Shown here one piece after another: positions 5,588 to 10,994 of a stretch of 10,994 nt of DNA; position 1 is the first letter of the stretch; each line of letters begins with the position of its first letter. The DNA comes from an uncultured Bacilli bacterium (GTDB lineage Bacteria; Bacillota_I; Bacilli_A; RF39; UBA660), in the NCBI GenBank assembly GCA_947584955.1, contig CANPWS010000030.1, forward strand, positions 1 through 10,994, written 5' to 3'. Both the position numbers and the translations under genes were made by a program. The notes beneath the pieces were generated by a model. That model was not told the DNA's origin, did no database searches, and saw only the letters and a program-made list of their open reading frames with translations.

Positions 5588-7558
5588 TCAATTACAGCCA
5601 CTACTTTTTCCAATATATGAATCAGAGGCTAAATAACCAAATGAACCAGATATACTGGGCTCTAACATAATGCAAATATTATTAGTTTTTGGATCAATTT
5701 TAATACTAAATGAAGAATAATCACTAATATCTTGACCAATGTTATCAAAAAATTCAGAAACCTCTTCTTTAGACAGATCTACTTTTAAAGGGCTATCTCC
5801 TTTACATAAACTAAAAGAACTATCACATATTTTTGAAAGATATCCATTCTCGTTTTCTGTATCACCACTTAATGAAGAAGAATATTCATCATTAAGCCAC
5901 TTTTCCGCAGTATCTGCATAATTATTAAGTAATAATTTATTAATGTCCTTAGTTTGATTTAAATTCACATCAAAAAATATACTTTTTCTAAATTCATTTT
6001 TTAAATTATTATCTATTTTTTCCATATCTTCATCTGTTAAATCATTAATATCAATTACATTATCAAGTGGTATAGTATTTATACTATCAATAGTATTAAC
6101 TTTAGTTGATAATTCTATTTTTTCATAAGATTCTTGATTTGTAAATTCTAGTTTTAAAGAATAATTTATATTATTATTTTCTAATAAATATACATAACTT
6201 ATCTTTAAAGAAATATTTTCTTCATCTGTTGGAGTAATAACTATTTCATTATTATTTCCTATATTTTGATAAACAATTGTATATAATTCATCATTATTTT
6301 CATTAAATGTTAAAATAATATTATTTTTTTCTTTATGTCCTTCAAGAACATATTCATCTTCATTATGAATATAAGCAATTTTATACTTAGAATCAGTATT
6401 TACAAAAATTAAACTATTTTTATCTACTAAATCATTATTTTCATTAAATGTTAAAAATGAATTTTCAGTAGTATTAATTGCAAATCCAACTACTTTACTA
6501 AATAATCCTTTAGTATAAATACAAAATTCTAATGAATCATTTGAAGTGTAATCTACTTCTTCATCAAGATTATCATTTTTAGTTACCTCATGAAATTCCT
6601 CAAGATAATTAAAAATATTTGTAATTTCCAAACCGAAAATATTAGATAAATCATCTATTAATTCTTGATTATTTTTTATATCATTTATAATATCAATTAA
6701 AAATGAATCTAAATCTTCACCTGCTAATAAAAGTGAATGTTTGTCTAACTCAATTTCTCTATCTTCAATAATAATTTTTTCTTTTTTTAATTCAAATGTT
6801 TTATTATTAATATTATTAATAAGAATATTTTTAATTCCTTCAATTACCTTCTTTTCATCATCAAAATTATTTTTTTGTTCTGAAAAAATATTCTCTATAA
6901 ACTGTTTTATTTCCTCCGAATAATCACTAGTAGTAATAGTTTTATCAAACATATTATTATATTTTATATAAGGTTTATAATCATTAATAACAGCTTGTAA
7001 ATTTATAATACTATTATTATTTTCTAAATAACTAATATCTGAAAAAATATTTTTATTTTCTCTATCTGTTTGAATAATAGCTTTTAAACCTAAATCAACA
7101 TCTTTATCTGTATTAAATGTTTCTTTAGGTAAAACAATATTTAAATTTAATTCAGATTGTAAATTTTTTTCTCTCAAAAAAGATAATTTATCTAAATTTA
7201 AATCTTCTTTTATATTATCAAAAAAATCATTAATAGAATTTTGAAAAATAGTTTTAGTATCTATTTTATTAAAATATAAATATACTCCCCCACCAATTAT
7301 AAAAAATAAAAATAATGTTAAAAAAAATACTTTTATATTTTTATGTCTTTTTCTAACTTTTTGATATTCATTCATAAATTCATTATCTAGTTCTGTATTT
7401 ACTTTTTTATTAACTGTATTTAAATTAGAAGCATTATAAGTACTAGCTGATTCAATTTTATTTGTATTATTTAATGAATTACTAAGAGTATCAGTATTAA
7501 AATTTTTTAAATTAGATTCATTACTTAAATCATTATTCCTTTCATTATCCATATACAT
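5588..7558 (-). CDS. Large unrecognised membrane-anchored extracellular protein
   Basis: 656 residues; I do not recognise a named family with confidence. The cytoplasmic N-terminus (1-74) is Asn/Ser/Thr-rich, then basic (KVRKRHKNIK). One helix (about 76-96) follows, and about 560 residues face outside. The outer part alternates charged helices with many short beta strands (for example LQSELNLNIVLP, ISLKISYVYLLENNN, YSLKLEFTNQESYEKIELSTKV), suggesting a large beta-rich fold. An octapeptide LTFNENND occurs twice, 47 residues apart. Cysteines cluster near the end (CDSSFSLC, NNICIML, final GCN), pointing to disulfides. Two starts are possible: ATG 7558 (four bases after AAAGGAG) and ATG 7552 (ten bases). 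It has its own promoter downstream of the spo0A terminator and ends in TGA. Sporulation or envelope roles would be speculation. Confidence 0.85.
   Translation of the reverse strand: MYMDNERNNDLSNESNLKNFNTDTLSNSLNNTNKIESASTYNASNLNTVNKKVNTELDNEFMNEYQKVRKRHKNIKVFFLTLFLFFIIGGGVYLYFNKIDTKTIFQNSINDFFDNIKEDLNLDKLSFLREKNLQSELNLNIVLPKETFNTDKDVDLGLKAIIQTDRENKNIFSDISYLENNNSIINLQAVINDYKPYIKYNNMFDKTITTSDYSEEIKQFIENIFSEQKNNFDDEKKVIEGIKNILINNINNKTFELKKEKIIIEDREIELDKHSLLLAGEDLDSFLIDIINDIKNNQELIDDLSNIFGLEITNIFNYLEEFHEVTKNDNLDEEVDYTSNDSLEFCIYTKGLFSKVVGFAINTTENSFLTFNENNDLVDKNSLIFVNTDSKYKIAYIHNEDEYVLEGHKEKNNIILTFNENNDELYTIVYQNIGNNNEIVITPTDEENISLKISYVYLLENNNINYSLKLEFTNQESYEKIELSTKVNTIDSINTIPLDNVIDINDLTDEDMEKIDNNLKNEFRKSIFFDVNLNQTKDINKLLLNNYADTAEKWLNDEYSSSLSGDTENENGYLSKICDSSFSLCKGDSPLKVDLSKEEVSEFFDNIGQDISDYSSFSIKIDPKTNNICIMLEPSISGSFGYLASDSYIGKSSGCN
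6291..6456. repeat. 25-bp exact direct repeat inside the large surface-protein gene
   Basis: The same 25 bases (starting TCATTATTTTCATTAAATG) occur at 6291-6315 and 6432-6456. They are 141 bp apart, an exact multiple of three, and encode LTFNENND on the minus strand both times. Confidence 0.8.
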
Positions 7559-7583
7559 CCAACTCCTTTATAATAACACTACA

Positions 7584-7612
7584 ATTATAGCAAATTATTA
7601 TTCTAAAGTAAA
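7584..7612 (-). promoter_or_regulatory. Extended -10 promoter for the large surface-protein gene
   Basis: Minus-strand TTTACT (7612-7607), 17 bp, TATAAT (7589-7584) preceded by TGC. A ribosome binding site AAAGGAG follows. A one-mismatch Spo0A-box-like TGTCGAT lies at 7627-7621, but its spacing and orientation differ from the two exact boxes. Confidence 0.6.
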
Positions 7613-7646
7613 GGATAATAATCGACATTTTTCAAGGTCAATGTTT

Positions 7647-7673
7647 AAAAAAAGCAAGCTAATAACTAGCCTG
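7647..7673 (-). terminator. spo0A terminator overlapping its last codons
   Basis: Minus-strand CAGGCTA (7673-7667), loop GTTAT, TAGCTTG (7661-7655), then C and seven Ts. The stem has 7 bp with one G-T. The upstream arm lies in the Gln-Ala-Ser codons and the downstream arm begins with the TAG stop codon. Confidence 0.75.
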
Positions 7674-8429
7674 TTTCATAAATTCAAGTCGAAGTTTATC
7701 TGCAATTGTAACGATAAATTCACTATTAGTAGGTTTAGCTTTATCAATATCAACGCTATGTCCAAACACTTCTTCCATAAAATCCCAATTACCACGGTTC
7801 CAACTAACTTCTATAGCATGTCTTATTGCTCTTTCTACTCTGGATACTGTTGTATCAAATTTACTAGCAATATCAGGATAAAGTTCTTTAGTAATTCCAC
7901 CTACTATTTCTGGTCTATCATAAACAATACTAATTCCTTCTCTTATATATTGATATCCTTTTATATGTGATGGCATACCTAATTCGTGAAGCATTTTAGT
8001 TATAGATATTTGTAAATTATTATGATATAAATTTATAGATTTTTTATCTAATAACTCAAAAGCTTCAAGTATTCTATTTTCAATATCAGACAGCTCATAC
8101 GGTTTTAAAATATAATAATTAACTCCATATTCACTAACTTTTCTTATTGTTTCTGGAGCATTGTAAGAAGTTTCTACAATTATATTTTTTGAAATATTTC
8201 TCTTTTTAAGCTCTTCTAATATGTAAAGTCCATCTCTTTTTGGCATAACTAAATCCAAAAGTATAATATCATATTCATTTTCCTTATCTAATATTGCTTT
8301 TAATCCTTCTTCACCATTACTACATGAAAGTACTACTTCAATTTTTTGATGATTACTAAAATATTCTGTCAACATATTTACCAAACTAGTATTATCATCA
8401 ATCATTAAAACTCTAATTTTATCCTTCAT
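7659..8429 (-). CDS. spo0A: Sporulation master response regulator Spo0A
   Basis: 256 residues, close to the usual Spo0A length. The N-terminal receiver domain (1-120) has the acidic pair D11/D12, phospho-acceptor D59 in LLDLVMP, the switch Thr/Ser region (IVETS, 84-88) and the conserved Lys in ILKPYE (K109). The C-terminal Spo0A DNA-binding domain (about 140-252) holds the signature [19 protein letters not shown] and the recognition part [19 protein letters not shown], which contacts 0A boxes. Once phosphorylated by a kinase or phosphorelay, it activates entry into sporulation and represses growth genes. ATG 8429 follows a strong AGGAGGA. The promoter carries an exact 0A box, so autoregulation is likely, and a terminator overlaps the stop codon. 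No SpoIVB-like gene adjoins it, unlike in Bacillus; pgk is upstream instead. Confidence 0.98.
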   Translation of the reverse strand: MKDKIRVLMIDDNTSLVNMLTEYFSNHQKIEVVLSCSNGEEGLKAILDKENEYDIILLDLVMPKRDGLYILEELKKRNISKNIIVETSYNAPETIRKVSEYGVNYYILKPYELSDIENRILEAFELLDKKSINLYHNNLQISITKMLHELGMPSHIKGYQYIREGISIVYDRPEIVGGITKELYPDIASKFDTTVSRVERAIRHAIEVSWNRGNWDFMEEVFGHSVDIDKAKPTNSEFIVTIADKLRLEFMKQASY

Positions 8430-8453
8430 CTTTTCCTCCTTTAAATTAACTAT

Positions 8454-8487
8454 ATTATATACTACTTAAATGTTTATATTTGTCGAA
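8454..8487 (-). promoter_or_regulatory. spo0A proximal promoter with Spo0A box at the -35
   Basis: Minus-strand TTCGACA (8487-8481), 21 bp, TATAAT (8459-8454). The normal -35 position reads CAAATA, not a consensus. This matches the activase promoter's arrangement to within one base and fits activation by Spo0A~P bound next to sigma. Confidence 0.6.
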
Positions 8488-8490
8488 AAT
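8479..8490 (+). promoter_or_regulatory. Spo0A box upstream of spo0A
   Basis: TTTGTCGAAAAT contains the exact core TGTCGAA and nearly the full extended 0A-box consensus. It sits about 55 bp before the spo0A ATG. This is the better of the two exact boxes in the window. Confidence 0.75.
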
Positions 8491-8503
8491 GAACTAATAT
8501 TAA

Positions 8504-8540
8504 AAGAGAAATAATAATTACCTAAATTACTACTTCTCTT
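8504..8540 (-). terminator. Long hairpin upstream of spo0A (weak terminator, attenuator or leader structure)
   Basis: Read as minus-strand RNA, AAGAGAAGUAGUAAUU (8540-8525) pairs fully with AAUUAUUAUUUCUCUU (8519-8504) around a 5-base loop: 16 bp including two G-U pairs. On the plus strand those two positions would be A-C mismatches, so the structure was kept for minus-strand RNA. The U-run after it is short (four Us, two of them in the stem), so termination may be partial. Confidence 0.6.
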
Positions 8541-8548
8541 ATTTTTTA

Positions 8549-8578
8549 ATTATACTTAAAAATTTTACTTTACTACAA
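8549..8578 (-). promoter_or_regulatory. Candidate distal spo0A promoter
   Basis: Minus-strand TTGTAG (8578-8573), 18 bp, TATAAT (8554-8549). The expected start is near 8542, directly in front of the 16-bp hairpin. The -35 is weak. Confidence 0.3.
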
Positions 8579-8627
8579 AATACTCCATTAAACATATGCA
8601 CTTTTCTATATTTTGCATACATTAATT

Positions 8628-8655
8628 ATTCTATCATAAATATTTATTAAGTAAA
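8628..8655 (-). promoter_or_regulatory. Candidate promoter in the pgk-spo0A gap
   Basis: Minus-strand TTTACT (8655-8650), 16 bp, TAGAAT (8633-8628) with TGA before the -10. The TTTACT plus extended -10 style matches the pgk promoter and the 7584-7612 promoter. It would give an RNA of about 120 bases ending at the 8504-8540 hairpin. Confidence 0.3.
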
Positions 8656-8698
8656 AGTATTATTTTAAAATAATTTTACACTTTACATTTTTACTTAA
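8647..8698. repeat. AT-rich nested inverted repeat after pgk
   Basis: TTAAGTAAAA (8647-8656) and TTTTACTTAA (8689-8698) are perfect 10-bp inverted repeats. They enclose a palindrome ATTATTTTAAAATAAT (8659-8674). It lies just after the pgk stop and could protect or end the pgk RNA, but no U-tract follows it. Confidence 0.45.
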
Positions 8699-8707
8699 CA
8701 CTTTTTA

Positions 8708-9883
8708 TTAATCATTTATTACAGCTAATCCAGGTAAAATATCACCTTCAAGATACTTTAAAGTTGCTCCTCCTCCTGTTGAAACATGATAAAATTTACC
8801 ACTAAATCCTAATGAATTTACCGAAGAAGCTGAATCTCCTCCACCAATTAATGTTTTTATCTTCTTATCTTCTAAAAATTTATAAATTTGATATGTTCCA
8901 TCTTTATATAAATCATTTTCAAATACTCCCATAGGACCATTAATTAAAACTCTTTTAGCATTTTCTAATTTTTCAGTATATAATTTTATTGTTTCATTTC
9001 CTATATCAAATCCTTGATCATCAATATTAAGTTCAGCAATTTTTTTATTAACAAAATTTGTATCTTCTAATGAATGGCTAACTTTAAAATCTAATGGTAA
9101 TATTAGTTTATCTTTATAATTTTTTATTAAATTTTTACAATAATCTAAACTATCTAAATCAACATATGAATTATTTATTTTATAACCAAGTGCATATAAA
9201 AAAGTAAAACTCATTGCACCACCAACTAATAAACTGTCACATTTTTTAATTAAATTATCAATAACTTTAATTTTATCTGAAACTTTTTTTCCACCCATAA
9301 TAACAATAAAAGGATGTGTATTATCTTCTAAAAAAGTATCAATTTTATTTATTTCTTCTTCGATTAAAAAGCCAATACCATTTGGTAATAATGATGCAAC
9401 CCCAACATTTGAAGCATGCCTTCTATGTAATGCAGCATATGCATCATTAATAAATATATCTCCAAGACTAGCCCAAAATTTAGAAAGATTTAAATCACAA
9501 GAACTTTCTTTTTTATCAAGAATATCTTCATATCTAGTATTTTCAACAAGTAAAACTTCTCCATCTTTTAATTCATTAACTTTGTTAATTAAATTATCAC
9601 CGAAAGTTTCTTTAGAAAAATAAACATTTGTATCTAATAACTCTACTAATTTTTTATAAACACTATATAAACTATTATTTTGTTTATCTTCCTCTGTTTT
9701 TACTTTACCTAAATGTGATAAAATTATTACTTTTGCTTTATGATCTATTAAATAATTTATACTTTTTAAACTCGCAATAATTCTCGTATCATCGGTAATT
9801 ATTCCATCTTTCATTGGAACATTTAAATCACATCTAATTATAACTTTTTTTGATTCTACATCATAATCTATTATTTTTTTCAT
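8708..9883 (-). CDS. pgk: Phosphoglycerate kinase
   Basis: 391 residues, normal full length. Cytoplasmic glycolytic enzyme: 1,3-bisphosphoglycerate + ADP to 3-phosphoglycerate + ATP. The N-terminal substrate domain shows RCDLNVPM (D19, N21), R34, LSHLGK (56-60), VENTRYED (R117) and DAYAALHRRHASNVG (R154). The C-terminal nucleotide domain shows GGKKVSDKI (K200), NGPMGVFE (315-322), GGGDSASS (347-354) and STGGGATLKYLEG. Several normally fixed residues differ: Lys60 where most enzymes have Arg (SHLGR), YAALHRRH instead of the usual FGTAHRAH, and KK instead of AK in GGAKVSDK. The fold and catalytic pattern are otherwise intact. ATG 9883 has AGGGAG nine bases upstream. It is not beside other glycolytic genes in the window; it is divergent from the RNase J gene. 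Confidence 0.97.
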   Translation of the reverse strand: MKKIIDYDVESKKVIIRCDLNVPMKDGIITDDTRIIASLKSINYLIDHKAKVIILSHLGKVKTEEDKQNNSLYSVYKKLVELLDTNVYFSKETFGDNLINKVNELKDGEVLLVENTRYEDILDKKESSCDLNLSKFWASLGDIFINDAYAALHRRHASNVGVASLLPNGIGFLIEEEINKIDTFLEDNTHPFIVIMGGKKVSDKIKVIDNLIKKCDSLLVGGAMSFTFLYALGYKINNSYVDLDSLDYCKNLIKNYKDKLILPLDFKVSHSLEDTNFVNKKIAELNIDDQGFDIGNETIKLYTEKLENAKRVLINGPMGVFENDLYKDGTYQIYKFLEDKKIKTLIGGGDSASSVNSLGFSGKFYHVSTGGGATLKYLEGDILPGLAVIND

Positions 9884-9909
9884 CTCTATATCTCCCTCAT
9901 TATATTTTT

Positions 9910-9938
9910 AGTATATCAAAGATTTTTATTCAAGTAAA
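9910..9938 (-). promoter_or_regulatory. pgk promoter with extended -10
   Basis: Minus-strand TTTACT (9938-9933), 17 bp, TATACT (9915-9910) preceded by TGA. It would start transcription about 20 bases before the ATG. Confidence 0.55.
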
Positions 9939-10012
9939 TATTTTTAATTTCGATTCTAAATACAAAATTAACATTAACTTTACTTGTTATAAATGTAAAT
10001 CATATACTTTTC

Positions 10013-10041
10013 TTGCTATTTTAAATAAATTATAGTATAAT
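10013..10041 (+). promoter_or_regulatory. RNase J promoter
   Basis: TTGCTA (10013-10018), 17 bp, TATAAT (10036-10041). It leaves a leader of roughly 70 bases containing a small imperfect dyad (GTTA near 10086, TAAC near 10101) just before the ribosome binding site. The 236-bp gap between pgk and this gene holds the two divergent promoters; I see nothing else in 9945-10010. Confidence 0.6.
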
Positions 10042-10119
10042 GTAAAAGCAATGTGTTATTCTTTTTAATTTTATATTATTTTTTTGTTAACGTTTAAATA
10101 TAACGAAGGGAGATTAAAA

Positions 10120-10994
10120 TTGAATAAAGAGATAGACACCAAAGTCTTTGCTTTAGGTGGACTTGGTGAAGTTGGTAAAAATATGTATTGTGTTATGCAT
10201 AATACAGAAATTATTATTGTTGACTCTGGTGTTATGTTTCCTGAAGATGAACTTTTAGGAATAGATTATGTTATACCAGATTATACATTTTTAAAACAAA
10301 ACGAAAGTAAAATTAAAGCTTTGTTAATTACTCATGGACATGAAGATCATATTGGTGGAATACCATTTTTATTACAAAGTATAAATATTCCAAAAATATA
10401 TGCTCCAGCCCAAGCAAAAGAATTAATTGATAAAAAATTATTAGAAAGAAATTTAAATTATAAAAAACTTATAATATATAATGAAGATACAAAAATTAAA
10501 ACAAAATATTTTAATATAGAATTTTTTAGAACGACACATTCAATTCCAGATTCTCATGGAATATCAATCAAAACTCCTAATGGAACAGTCGTAATGACTG
10601 GAGACTTTAAGTTTGATTTAACGCCAATTGGACCGATGGCTGATATTCAAAAAATGGCAAGAATTGGAAGTGAAAAAGTAAGACTATTATTAAGTGATTC
10701 TACTAATGCATTAGTCCCAGGAACTTCATTAAGTGAATCTATTGTCGATGAAAACTTAAATGAAATATTTGTAACAAATAAATCAAACAGAATTATTATT
10801 GCCACATTTGCTTCAAATATTTATAGACTTAAACATATTATTGAAACTTGTAAAAAGCATAAAAGAAAAGTTGTATTATTTGGAAGAAGCATGGATACTT
10901 CTGTTGATATTGCTATAAAATGTGGATATATTAAAGACAAAAATATAATTGTATCTAGTGAAGTTGCTAATACATTAAAGCCAAATGAAGTATG
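10120..10994 (+). CDS. rnjA: Ribonuclease J (3' end cut by window)
   Basis: 291 complete codons are present of a protein normally about 550-600 residues. RNase J is a zinc-dependent metallo-beta-lactamase/beta-CASP ribonuclease (endonuclease and 5'-3' exonuclease) central to mRNA decay and rRNA maturation. It starts MNKEIDTKVFALGGLGEVGKNM, the typical opening. The metal-binding motif is THGHEDHIGG, followed by the downstream ligands in TTHSIPDSHG and GDFKFD. The beta-CASP domain then begins (LLLSDSTNA, IIIATFASNIYRLKHIIE). The start is TTG at 10120: AAGGGAGA lies at good distance and the conserved N-terminus begins immediately, while the next in-frame ATG would delete the GGLGEVGKN strand. 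J1 versus J2 cannot be told apart from this part. Confidence 0.95.
   Translation, partial: MNKEIDTKVFALGGLGEVGKNMYCVMHNTEIIIVDSGVMFPEDELLGIDYVIPDYTFLKQNESKIKALLITHGHEDHIGGIPFLLQSINIPKIYAPAQAKELIDKKLLERNLNYKKLIIYNEDTKIKTKYFNIEFFRTTHSIPDSHGISIKTPNGTVVMTGDFKFDLTPIGPMADIQKMARIGSEKVRLLLSDSTNALVPGTSLSESIVDENLNEIFVTNKSNRIIIATFASNIYRLKHIIETCKKHKRKVVLFGRSMDTSVDIAIKCGYIKDKNIIVSSEVANTLKPNEV

Noticed and set aside
5739..6923. Plus-strand short open frames inside the large surface-protein gene
   Set aside because: Ser/Phe-rich antisense shadows of Asn/Glu/Lys-rich codons, no start signals.
7621..7627. Third Spo0A box (TGTCGAT) before the large surface-protein gene
   Set aside because: One mismatch in the core, opposite orientation and different spacing, and that promoter already has a recognisable -35 and extended -10.
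7641..7970. Plus-strand 109-codon frame overlapping spo0A
   Set aside because: It lies antisense to the conserved spo0A DNA-binding domain and has no ribosome binding site or recognisable product.
9850..10035. Plus-strand 61-codon frame at the pgk-RNase J gap
   Set aside because: It begins inside pgk antisense and runs over both divergent promoters; no ribosome binding site.
1..10994. CRISPR array, insertion sequence, tRNA or rRNA genes
   Set aside because: No regularly spaced repeats, transposase, terminal inverted repeats, or tRNA/rRNA-like GC-rich conserved stretches were seen on either strand.
1..10994. Mycoplasma genetic code (TGA as Trp)
   Set aside because: The 5588-7558 gene ends in TGA just before a shared terminator, Trp is encoded by TGG, and Spo0A is present.

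Overview
The window is extremely AT-rich DNA from a low-GC Gram-positive bacterium (Bacillota). It carries spo0A, a sporulation-type sigma factor, a lipoprotein with a typical lipobox, RNase J and strong AGGAGG-type ribosome binding sites. One gene ends in TGA (5588-5590), so the code looks standard rather than the Mycoplasma code. The Asn/Lys/Ile-rich proteins and small membrane-anchored orphans suggest an uncultured, probably gut-dwelling, Bacilli/Erysipelotrichia-like or RF39-like lineage. That placement is inference.

Layout. 1-1316 (-): 3'-truncated polytopic flippase of the polysaccharide/SpoVB-like kind. 1440-2135 (-): divergent SigE/SigK-type sigma factor. 2260-3216 (-): BadF/HgdC-type 2-hydroxyacyl-CoA dehydratase activase with an extra C-terminal Cys cluster. 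3324-4695 (-): three-gene group of a NusG-domain-II membrane protein, a Gx-transporter (heptaprenyl diphosphate synthase component I-like) membrane protein and an FMN-binding lipoprotein. Together these resemble the EetA/EetB/PplA part of Gram-positive extracellular electron transfer loci. 4805-5533 (+) and 5588-7558 (-): two convergent, unrecognised, single-pass surface proteins sharing a bidirectional terminator. 7659-8429 (-): spo0A. 8708-9883 (-): pgk. 10120-10994 (+): RNase J, cut by the window end.

Regulation is readable. Most units have good sigma-A promoters and several have clear intrinsic terminators. Two promoters are different: those of spo0A and of the activase. Each has a good TATAAT -10, no recognisable -35, and an exact Spo0A box (TGTCGAA) in the same orientation, 20-21 bp upstream of the -10. 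This suggests Spo0A activates itself and the activase gene. At the activase, the box forms the loop of the intrinsic terminator that ends the upstream electron-transfer-like operon. The 278-bp gap between pgk and spo0A also holds further promoter-like sequences and a 16-bp hairpin whose G-U pairs show that it works in the minus-strand RNA. This is a possible small RNA or attenuated spo0A leader.

Together the window links sporulation control (Spo0A, late-type sigma), a surface flavin-redox module and a radical-dehydratase activase. It also contains two core genes (pgk, RNase J) that are divergently transcribed.
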